Shown one piece after another: positions 37,856-47,940 of a stretch of 64,000 nucleotides of DNA. The translations under genes and the position numbers were made by a program. Numbering within the stretch: the stretch's first letter is position 1; every line of letters starts with the position of its first letter. Source of the DNA: Aquatica leii (Eukaryota > Arthropoda > Insecta > Coleoptera > Lampyridae); NCBI GenBank assembly GCA_035610365.1, contig CM069432.1:167708035-167772034 (forward strand), in the 5' to 3' direction. The notes under the pieces are model-generated. The model was given only the letters and a program-made list of their open reading frames with translations. It was not told the origin of the DNA and did no database searches.

Positions 37856-39829
37856 GTTGGAAGGCAGTTTGACAGTATTCTAGATTAATCAAAAAGTCTA
37901 CCTCACAGAATAAAAAGAATCAAAAGTGTTACTCGTGACGCTCTATTCGAGGTTTTAGATCTAACTTTCGTTGTTAGGCTAAAAATTAGAGCCGATTAAA
38001 AATAAAACCATTTCTAGGACAGAATTTAGCATATTTGGTTCTTTTTACATTACTTTTGCTTTACGAATGTACCTGCAGGACTGATTTTTAAATTTTGAAA
38101 CACCTACATTTTAGCAAAAGAAAAACTAAGCTTTATAAAAAGTTAAATGCTAGCTGGATTCAAATTACATTGTGAATTTTTAATTAAATAGAGAGAAAGA
38201 AACTTTTTGTATTATGTTTTATTCTGCTTCTAAAGATTATATTTGATTCACAACGTTTTCAATTACAAATGGGTACTTTCAAAATATTAATTAGTTTATA
38301 AATAAAAAATGTTTTAGATTTAGATAAATGTAGTTTTTTGAAGAATTTTAACAAACAATTTAGGGGTTTTTAGACGTATTTTGACGTATGTTTATAGGTG
38401 AACCTTTTAGGATTGGCAATTTTGGTATATGTATATACATATTTGAGAATCAGTGTTGAAAATATAATTCACATGTCACATGGTACCTTTTTTGTTTAAT
38501 TTTATTGGATAAAATACAAAAAACAAAATCGTAGAATAGGCTATCAAATCGGTGATATTTATATCACAACAACAGTTATTGTTGAATAAAATAATTTACT
38601 GACAAAGTGACAAAAAGTTTCAATAGACGTGTCGAAATCACAAAAACATTGTATTGATTCTCTTGCAACTTTAATATTTACTGTCAAACTGACAACTCGT
38701 TTTATTTATATTTTCTCCAAATATAACACCTGTTATGATTAATAATCGGTTTTACCACTCCTTAAAACCTATTAGAAATTGATCTCGTGTTTCGCACTCG
38801 GTCAATTTTCATCGATTCTAACTCAGGCTATCATCTATGATTATCATAACGCTAGTTATATTATCACAGAATATAAAGCACGTGGACATAGTATCGTAGC
38901 TACCGTGGAGCAGTTGGAGGAAACTGCCTCAACCTCACGAATCACAGGAGCACAAAATTAGAAAAGAAAAGAAATTTGCAAAAGCATTTGTATATAATTT
39001 TTTTTACCTTATAGTGGCATACTTTTTTCTTTGAAGTAATTGGGACGTGACCGAATTGCAAGCCATTGGTGTCGCCCATAATCGAAAATATCCTCATAAA
39101 TCTGTCCTTAGTGAGGAAGGCAAACAGAAAATTTTGTTTGAAACCAAGCTTTTTTATGGAAGAAAAAAAATGATTTTATTTGTAAGCTTTATTAGCAATC
39201 GAAATAGAGGTATATTATATATAGTATTTTTCTGAATCAAAACGACTAGAAGAACGTTCCATTAAAGTTTTTTCGATTACACACTGTATAGAATAAAAAT
39301 AATAAAATTTTGCACGACACGTTAGCGACAATTGCCAAGAATGTTTAAAAGCATTACTATCAGTACTTATTATACTTATTGTATCAGTACAAATAACTGC
39401 ATTGGTCATATAAACTAAGGTTTTAAACAGTCACCAGACGTACGAAAATTTTACTTTCAATTAGTTTTAATCAACATAACAGTATTGGCCATAAAATTAA
39501 CTTTTTATTTTTTAGATTTTTTTTAAATGTGTAAGATATTTTTGGAATTTATTTTTATATCAATTTAAGTTAATTAGGTTTGATATAATAAACAATACAA
39601 ACCAAATAAAAAGTATTAAACCATTTTGTTAATTGTTTCAAACAGAATTTGGCTTGGTAATAAAGATAGCAACTACAGCTTGTAACTTGTTCAAACTCGC
39701 ATTTATATCATAAAGTATAAGATATCACAATAATTTAGTATAGTATTTTTTACTCTTACTTAAAATGGGTCGAAATAGAGTGAAGTGTGAAATTTCATTC
39801 TTAACAAGTGTAAAAAGTTTTTTCCGAGA
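37856..39829. other. Non-coding stretch, unidentified
   Basis: No recognised gene. A short motif near 38869-38890 (gaatataaagcacgtggaca) recurs almost exactly at 44979-45000, so fragments of a further dispersed repeat are probably present. Confidence 0.35.
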
Positions 39830-40275
39830 AAATTTTGGAGAAAATTGCTCTAGAAGGCAGAAAAATTATTTCTTCGAAAACAGAACGAAGAAGATTAGTT
39901 ACTGCAGAATTGATAAAAAAGTAATGTGAGGGTCCGATTAGCATTTACTCGGACACACATCAACTGGACAGTGGAACAATGGGAAAGAGTGGTATTCACT
40001 GATGAATCTAAATTTAATTTATTTAATAGTGATGATATACAGCATGTACGAAGAGCTGCTGGGAAAAGATTTGATCCAAAGTACATTGTATCAACAGTAA
40101 AACATGATGGAAACTTTTTCGGCATATGATAATGGGACCATTTAATAGTATTGAAGGTCTCAATAATACAAGTAAAAGATACTTTTAAAAACATCATGGA
40201 ACCATATGCCGAAGAATATATTTCTATTAAATACATTTTCAACATCACAATGGTCCGAACCATGCTTTGAAATCA
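39830..40275 (+). pseudogene. Tc1-family transposase fragment
   Basis: The frame from 39926 reads VRLAFTRTHINWTVEQWERV, then VFTDESKFNLF, then RRAAGKRFDPKY and VKHDG. This is the classic Tc1 block that contains the first catalytic Asp (TDESKFN). After frame shifts it continues as GPFNSIEG, MEPYAEEY and finally FQHHNGPNHALKS. The last motif should contain the second Asp (QHDNGPNHA), which is replaced by His. A piece upstream (EGRKIISSKTERRRL, from ~39845) looks like the N-terminal linker, but most of the DNA-binding region is deleted. The third catalytic residue and the C-terminus are absent. It is a dead remnant. Confidence 0.75.
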
Positions 40276-41399
40276 TAGGGTGTTACGTCTAAGTTAAAAT
40301 GTTTATAACAGGTTTAAAAAAGTTATCATTAAACTTATTGTCAATATTTTATAATAGAATAAAAGAAATAACTACTAGTAACTTTTTATAATTTGTTTTG
40401 TTCATTAAAATACCTGGAATTTTCAAAAGTTGCTATCTATATGGACAATACTGCATGTAAAATGTAATGCTGATTTAACTAAAATTAGTACTTTGCTTTT
40501 AACAATTTTATATTGAATTGATGAAAATAAACTAATTAATGTATACGAACGCAACTCTGACTGTTATCTCTTTCTTGTGTAGTCATAATCACTTATCTAC
40601 ATTTTGCTGGGTTCGTGTGCGTACGGTGACCAACACCCGAAATAGTTTGATTGAATTAATTTGTTTTTTATCATTTTATAAAAAAAGTTTAGTTATGTCG
40701 AATTCTAAGTATAATTTTTTTGAAATAATGAAAATTGAACATTGAAAACTTGATCAACTGTTGATTTATGACTTGCATGTTCCTCTTATGTTTATTATTT
40801 TTTAGAAAAACATTTTATGTTTTTAATGTGATATTATTTTTTTTCATTTCAATTTAAAATCATTATTTGCGGTTCCAAAATTTTAGCTTTGTGTAATATA
40901 ACCTCTTTATGCTTTTTGCAAATTAGAAAGATAAACAACGGGAAAAATCCTTATATAGTGTACGATAATTTCGTAACGTCTCGACGATAATTTGTTGTGA
41001 GATATCTGCCAACGCTGGTTTTAAATTGAAGAACGTTTAGATTAGAAAACAAACTTTGCTAGAACTTTTCCGATAAACGAAGGAGCGCCATAAATTTTAC
41101 TTTGTCCAGAGCGCTAAATATGTAGCTACGCCACTATGTCGAGATACATAACATCATCTAAGTCTTTGCAATCGTTATCGCTTTACAACGGAAATAGGCA
41201 AATTTAGGATCGACTGCGCCCTAGACCGTGTCTGATATGGCGCCTTGTTTGCCATGATTAGAAATGAAATATCTTATATATGAAGAATAAAAATATATTC
41301 TTTTGAGATTTAATAATTCCAAAATGCGGTACTGAAATTTTTCTGTCCAGAAAAAGATTCTCTTTCATTTCATCATTCATTATCAATCAACTGGGGATT
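40276..41399. other. Non-coding stretch
   Basis: No gene recognised. At 41165-41188 there is a 24-base exact match to 45015-45038 (begins tttgcaatcgttatcg), marking another small dispersed repeat. Confidence 0.4.
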
Positions 41400-41995
41400 T
41401 CTAAAGTTTCTTACTAGCAGCATTGAAACGATCTAAAATTACTTTTCAAACAATGACCAAAATTGTTGTTTCTAAATGTTTTTTGCAGTCCAGCAGCTTT
41501 AGATCATGTGTTCGGTTTTTTCCTGTATTTTATGGAATAAAGCCCACTCTTTTTCTAAAGCATAAAATGCATCATTTTAAGCAGGCCAACAATTTGAGTA
41601 AAACCCATAACCTTTAGACTTGTACGTTACATCACTATCTCCCAACGATGTGTAGATATAGTGAATAAATTATATAGTTTTTGCAAGGTAGCAAAAAAAT
41701 TAGCTGCGTCAGATACCGATTCAGCTACACAAGTTTTTAGTAAATTTAAGAAATATGCAGCGCACGGAACGTAATCTAAGAATTAATTGTTTTAATTCAT
41801 GTCTAAAGTCCTGCATATGCACCTGACATATTGCTAGCATTGTCATAAGATTGACCACGACAGTTCTTTATGTCAAGATCATTTCTTTAAAAGGCATTTC
41901 AAACAGCGTTCTCAATATCTTTAGCTTTATGACCACTGTTTGGTATAAATTAAAATCTCTCTTTTGTTCTTATTTCTGAGTAATTCATTACTGAT
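41400..41995 (-). pseudogene. hAT-superfamily transposase fragment 3 (ZMYM1-like type)
   Basis: Minus-strand reading gives IYTNSGHKAKDIENAV, then DIKNCRGQSYDNASNMSG, then YVPCAAYFLNLLKTCVAES, FFATLQKLYNLF and STHRWEIV. This is the conserved second-Asp region of the hAT lineage related to zinc finger MYM-type proteins. Stops and frame changes occur before, within and after these blocks. N-terminal parts are missing because the Tigger element begins within ~65 bases of this end; C-terminal parts fade out below 41640. It is the third distinct hAT fragment in the window, again on the minus strand. Confidence 0.78.
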
Positions 41996-42060
41996 TACTA
42001 AATATCCTAATTTTGCAAAAGTTTTATGTCATTTTTGGCGATATTATTAGTGCAGTTTAA

Positions 42061-43644
42061 ATGGCGAGTAAAAAAGTGTACAGAGAATTGAACTTACAAG
42101 AAAAACAAAAAGTGTTAGAGTTTTTACAAAACCACAGTGAAAGGAAAACTGCAGAACATTTTGGTATTAGCAAAACAACTGTAAATAACATTAAGAAAAG
42201 AAAGGCAGAATACCAACAACGATATGAGCAAGATGCTTTAGAATCCTTTAGAAAACGACGATTAACAGAATTTGAAGTCATAAACCGATTAACGTTAAGT
42301 TGGTTTTTAAAAATGCGTAGTGTAAACGCACGAATTTCTGGTCCGATGTTACAAGAGGTTGCTTTAAAATTTGCTTAAGAAGAGCAATTGGTAAATTTTA
42401 AAGCGTCGTCGGGATGGCTAGATTCATTTAAAAGCAGAAACAACATTTCTCAAAAAAGTTTAAGTGGAGACTCAAACGAAATCGACCCTACGATAGTTAC
42501 AGATTTTCGCACACGATTTATAGAATTTACTAAAAAATTTAAACCAAAAGACATTTTCAATGCTGACGAGTGTGGATTATTTTACAAAGCCATGCCAGAT
42601 CGCAGTTTGACAATAAAAGGAGATCCCTGCAAGAGTGGGAAAATGTCAAAAGAACGTTTAACCGTTATGTTGTCCTCAAGTATGACAGGTGAAAAATTAA
42701 AACCATTAGTAATTGGCAAAACGATAAAGCCAGGATGTTTTAAGAATATAAAAATTGACAAGCTTCCCGTATCATGGCGATCTAACAAGAAATCGTGTAT
42801 GACATCTGAATTATTTTGCGACTGGTTACAACAAGTCAATATTAATATGAGGAAACAAAAGAGAAACATACTGATGATTGTGGATAATTGTCCAGCACAT
42901 CCACAACTTTCAAATTTAAGTAACGTAACTCTGAAGTTTTTACCACCAAATACAACTGCTTTGCTTCAACCATTAGACCAGGGAATAATTAAAAATTTTA
43001 AAGCGTTTTACAAAAAATTATTGCTTTCTGAAGTGATCGCTAAATGTGAGTCAGGAGATTTGAAATCCGTTACGGAAATTGCAGTCAAAGTTAACGTTCT
43101 GGATGCGGTTATGTGGGTGGCAGAAGCGTGGCAACAAGTGAAAGAAGAAACAATTGTGAAATGTTTCAAAAAAGCAGGTTTTGCATTTGAAGAATTAGAA
43201 AGCGAGCCTGCTGAAGTTACTTCATCTGAAGAATCGTTTCTACCACAATTTAACAACTTTGATATGGATACTTTTTTAGAATGCGATAAAAATTCTTCTG
43301 TATTTCAAGAATTCAATGCTGAAGAGGTTTTTAAAATGGTTTTGGAAGACCAATCAAAAAATAAGTTGCAAGACCATGAACTTAGTAATAGTGATGGCGA
43401 TACTGATAACAGTCCATCCGCTGTAGTTACCACTGAAAATGAAATAACCTTTGAAACTGCCTCCAGTATGTTAAATCAGTTAACCAACTTCGCTGTTCAG
43501 AACTGTCCTGAAATATTGACGCACTTATATACTGTTAAAAATAAAGTTAACGAACGAATTTGTGCTAAACAAAATAACCTTAAGCAAACTACCTTGTTGC
43601 ATTTTTTAAACACTAATTGTTTATATGTACTTAATTATTCTTAA
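42061..43644 (+). pseudogene. Tigger/pogo-type transposase with one in-frame stop
   Basis: This is a cut-and-paste DNA transposase of the Tc1/mariner superfamily, pogo/Tigger branch. From ATG 42061 to TAA 43644 the frame is open for 527 codons except TAA 42376-42378 (codon 106). Codons 8-50 form a pipsqueak/CENP-B N-terminal helix-turn-helix (RKTAEHFGISKTTVNNIKKR). Codons 75-135 form the second CENP-B helix-turn-helix (ending GWLDSFKSRNNIS), and the stop lies inside it. The DDE_1 catalytic core follows: Asp169 in FNADECGLFYK, Asp275 in LMIVDNCPAHP and Asp306 in LLQPLDQGIIKNFK, with 30 residues between the last two. All three catalytic Asp are present. Length and domain order fit an almost full protein; an ATG at codon 110 could only give a product lacking DNA binding. 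Its 3' terminal repeat is visible; the 5' one is not. Confidence 0.9.
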
Positions 43645-43800
43645 ATATTGATGTGTTTTTGTTGGATAATACATACGTATCTATATAATTATTTTGTTTT
43701 ATTCTACTTGTTCTATACATTTCTTCAGATTGATAATAATACAAAGTAAGAAAGTGTTGATTTCTAAATTTTAGTGTCTAAAACATTATTCCTTGTAAAA

Positions 43801-43868
43801 TGACCACCTGCTTAAAGTGACCATTGTGTGATGGTCCCAAAGGTGGTCAATTTACACAGGTTTTACTG
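43801..43868. repeat. Tigger element 3' terminal inverted repeat region
   Basis: The element ends ..ttttactg at 43868 and is followed by TA (43869-43870), the target expected for Tc1/mariner-type insertion. Read from the end inward, cagtaaaacctgtgtaaatt is a typical Tigger terminus. Inside lie two nested perfect inverted repeats: tgaccacct (43801-43809) with aggtggtca (43841-43849), and gaccat (43819-43824) with atggtc (43831-43836). They may be binding sites or a subterminal hairpin. Confidence 0.75.
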
Positions 43869-43870
43869 TA

Positions 43871-44588
43871 GTAGAAATGAAAAAATTATATAAGAAATAA
43901 AAAGAAACGTAAATTACATAGAATATAAAAGACAACGAGCGAAAGTAATATCACCTGAGCTCCCCTTGTTAAAGGTCCCAATTTTTTGGTGAAACAAGAT
44001 TTAATATAAAAACTTTTGACGCAAAAATTTAATCAAAACGAGAATTACTTTTCGAGTGATTAGTTTCTCAAAATTGGATTCAAATATTGAAATACAGTGT
44101 ATATATGAGCTTATCTGCAAGTGATTTCAAAAAGTACGGTACGGCAATATGCAATTTTATAGGCGGTTTCACCTTCATCCTAAATTATTTTCGTCAAAAG
44201 AAATCATAACTAAGTACTTCTGTAAATTTATTTTCATTTAGTTTGCATATCTCTGTTTAACACTTGGTAATTTGCTATCATTTCTTTCTAGTCAGATTAT
44301 GTTTATGACACAAGATAAGCAGTAATAAACTTAAGATAAACAGCTAACACTATGCCACAGACTATGCGATGAATTGGCAATGTCGAAATAAAAATATTTT
44401 TGATCATTTTAAGACATCCTGCTTTTTAATATTCCAACAATTTTATTTAAAAAGATATAAACTTAAACATGATTTCTTATTTTACATGAAAAGTATTTGT
44501 ATTGCGAATTACAAAAAATTATTGATTATTAATTTGTCTTTATATACAATAAATACGTTCATATGATTGTAAGTACACAAAAATATGT
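43871..44588. other. Non-coding stretch after the Tigger element
   Basis: No gene recognised. 44270-44351 weakly matches 36530-36610, upstream of the repeat E copies on both sides, so repeat E may once have been longer. Confidence 0.35.
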
Positions 44589-44940
44589 TTAATTTAATTT
44601 TTTTACTTTTTCCTTTAAAAGAGCAGAGGTAATAAAATTATGAATAATCAAATTGTTTATACAATCAGCACGTAGGTACTATAATGGTATGCATACGGCC
44701 GTCAAATTGTTCTCCGAATCAACTTCGTTACAACTAGAGAAGATAACTTTTACATATATAATAAAATAATCTCACACTACAAAAATGCACTTTTAAATTG
44801 TTACAAAATTTGCGGTTCTTGTCTACGTCTTACATATTTATTGGCATGAAAAATTCGAATTTTCGATAAGTTTGTTTTGGTGCATCTTGAGATTCGAGTT
44901 ATCGAGATTTGACTATGTTCATTTTAAATTTTAATAAAAA
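44589..44940 (+). repeat. Dispersed repeat E, copy 2
   Basis: Diverged direct copy of 36871-37215 (see the landmarks given there). Separated by ~7.7 kb, with the Tc1, hAT and Tigger remnants between them. Confidence 0.65.
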
Positions 44941-46019
44941 TGATGAATATTATGATTATAAAATGCATAAGTAAATTCGAATATAAAACACGTGGACACA
45001 GCATGATTTAAGCATTTGCAATCGTTATCGCTTTACAAGGAATCCTCCGAGCAAGGTTTCTTTACCGTCATCAAAACCACGCGGCTTGATGGCGTGCACT
45101 CGATTAATTGTACTTTTTTTTCATAATTTTAAGTTGTGGCCCTCAACTTACGATTAACGTTTTTATTTATTTACATGACGACATATTATAAATAAACTAA
45201 AAGATATTGCTATTTATATCGCCTTACCAAGAAAAACAAAAAAAAACAAAACGATGAGTCAAGAATTAAAAAAGAAGCGCAAATTAAGAATAGCAAATAA
45301 GAAAAATATAGGAAGTAAAACAACCATAAATTACGAAGAATATAAAAGACGACTAGCGTGCAAATCAATAAGGTCATATTTGCATTTTTTTTTGAGCAAA
45401 AGTGATTTTCATGTAGCAGGGTATTTTTTTTGTAAAACTGCATTAAGTGATATGTGGGTATAAAGTGAAGTAAATACTTGACTTGTGTTTTTCAACTACA
45501 AATGTTTGTCATTCAGTCAGAAAAATGTAGATACGACTTTTCTCCTTTCTGATAAATAACTACTTAAGAAATTCCTTACTATGAAATAAAGAATAATATT
45601 AATAGAATCAAAATTGATGTAACCTTAAAACGTTTTTTAAATTATTCATGTATGTAATTTAATGTAAATAAAAGTTTCTCAAAACAGCGAGTTATTAGAA
45701 AAACGAATTAAGAAAAAGTTTCTTATAAAATTCAAGTAATAAGGGCAAAATATTTTACTATTGATAATTAAAATTACTTTTGCTAGGTGCATAATTTTTG
45801 TGTTGTGTGTAGTTATGCAGTTACCTTATTAGCAATACAATATACAATATCTTGTATTTTTGTGAGTTTCGAAAAGACTAAAAAAATATTTTATTCCAAA
45901 TTTCCTTATTGATTTTTGTATATACATATGTACCTACTAGCGCGCCGTAAATTATATTGCTAGTAAACTTTCCCGTGTAGAACTGAAAATCTTTGAGGTT
46001 GCTACAATCTCCGTTCATA
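44941..46019. other. Non-coding stretch with short repeat motifs
   Basis: Holds gaatataaaacacgtggaca at 44979 and the 24-base exact match to 41165-41188 at 45015-45038. A 69-codon basic frame at 45254-45463 has no recognised domain and I do not call it a gene. Confidence 0.35.
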
Positions 46020-46222
46020 TTACATTAATTATTAAAAATTTATATGCAGCGACATCTGCCACACATATATGGTGTTACATAACCGCCGCTAGATGTGGCT
46101 GTAATCGTAAGCTCGTACTCATTAGGAAATAGCAGCACACTATGAGGATATCCTCGTAGTCTGAAGCGTAGCTTCATAGTTATACGCGATACAAATGAAA
46201 GTATCCTCGTAGTAGCGTCTCT

Positions 46223-46226
<4 letters not shown>
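46020..46226 (-). mobile_element. End of another (AT)n-bounded element, inverted orientation
   Basis: Read on the minus strand from the (AT)n tract, the sequence begins tttgtagagacgctacta. This resembles the left-end starts tttgtaacgtcgta (16071) and tttgtaccgccgtta (24727). It contains a 20-base palindrome with one mismatched pair (ctatgaggatatcctcgtag) and a gaagc-gta-gcttc hairpin. A cctcgtagtagcg word here resembles cctcttagtagcg near 24851. Together these suggest a related element end meeting copy 2 head to head in the microsatellite. Only ~200 bases can be attributed. Confidence 0.4.

Positions 46227-46265
<39 letters not shown>
46227..46265. repeat. (AT)n microsatellite at left boundary of element copy 2
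   Basis: About 39 bases of AT dinucleotide directly before the shared left end tttgtaacgt. Confidence 0.95.
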
Positions 46266-46270
<5 letters not shown>

Positions 46271-46327
46271 AACGTCGTACTTGTAGCAATGCAAAATTTA
46301 TGCTTCCATACCTATAGCAATAATCGT

Positions 46328-46355
46328 GGACGCGTTGCAATATTGCTACGCGTCC
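46328..46355. repeat. Left-end palindrome, 28 nt (copy 2)
   Basis: Exact match of the palindrome at 16133-16160, at the same distance from the left end. Confidence 0.75.
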
Positions 46356-47940
46356 CGATATTTTGCCGTACTTGCCGCAATAATTGTGGCAACGCTGTTT
46401 TGAGATGTGACGTCAATCCCAATGTGTGTTGCCTACATTATAGGTATGTAAATGAATTTGTATTCTACAAGTATTCTAAATTATTCGCGATGTATTTACA
46501 GTACAGAAAATGTTTATTATTAACATTAATAAAATGATAATAATTAATAATTGGTGTTGTTAATAGAAAATACGGTATTAAACTTTTTTAATAGAAAATA
46601 TATTTTTAATAAAAATGACGTTGATTACAAAATCAGTATAATTTTGATTTTTAAATGAATTCAATATTCGGAAATTTCTAATTACCGAGTTTCAATGCCA
46701 TTCACCTTATGTGTTTTGTACTTACACATATAGATATTAAAAACGTGCATATTTAATGCAAGTGCAATTAGAAAATGCTACAATTAACATTATTGTTAAA
46801 AAATTGTAATTTACCTTTCTTTCTAATTTTTTCAATTAAATTGAATTCAACCCTTAAAAGTAAACGCATAAGTAAACAAAAAAATCAAACAGAAAAAATA
46901 AACCAATCATCCGCGAGAGGAGAAAATAACAAAAACGCCTTAAAGCTAAAACTAAGAACTACGAATCGTGTAAACTTCAAATTTTTGTCTCTTTATCAGA
47001 CATATTTGTTAAACGTTTGTCAAAGAATAAACAATTCTTGTTTTTATTGAAATCATTTATAAGCTTTTAATAGGTGGTACAACTTTGAGAAAACAAACTT
47101 TATTCAAACCTCATTGTAGGTGTGCTCGCTTAACATTGGGTCAGTCATAATGTTTAAAAACAAGTGTTTGAATGTTATATTTATAGTTGTTTTACTGGTT
47201 TTTTGAATATGTAACTCATAATTTCCAAGAGAGTTACAACAAAACTAAGAACCTGTATAATATCAATTCCGAAAACTTCCTTATCAATTTCAGCAAGCAG
47301 ATTCATACTAACACCTTGAACTAAACCAGTTTTGATAGTTAATTAGGTATAGGAGCTATTATTATACATACTACAGGATACTACTTAAATATTATGTCAC
47401 TTATTTAAACAAAACAAAAAGATACTAAATACGAATTCATAGAATCTTACGTAAAGTGTTTTAGTAGAAACACAGTATAATTACTGTGGTAGTAACGTAT
47501 TTGGACGTGACCTATCTAAAGTATTGAAATTGATACATAGTTTGACTCGACATTTATTCCATGTGTTATCTCAATTTTTACCAACGGTTTTTACTGTAAC
47601 AGCAATGTCCTACTGTTATCACAATTAGCATACTATTACAATTTATTTTAAAAAACATTTTTGTTTTATGACCTTTTATAAATTAATGTATTATGTTAAA
47701 TTGAGTTACTTTTGTAAAAGAAAGATAGATAGCTGTGTTATGATTTTATTTTCACATTTTGTTATCTTTACAAGTTTTACTACAATCGTTTACATCTAAT
47801 GCAATTTAAATTCATAATTTTTTTTTATATCTTTTATAGAAATCAGTTAGATTTGTTATAAAAAAGCATCTAAAAACTGTTTTTTGTTTTTTTAAAAAAA
47901 AATTATGAATATTAATACAATTAAAAATACGAGGAGTTAT

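Noticed and set aside
38779..39235. Two short plus-strand frames that looked like transposase N-terminal parts
   Set aside because: Could not be matched to any family motif; only the short cacgtggaca-containing repeat is supported.
45254..45463. Basic 69-codon frame starting MSQELKKKRKLRI
   Set aside because: Lysine-rich because of A-rich sequence. A similar A-rich piece near 43900 lacks the frame. No domain recognised.
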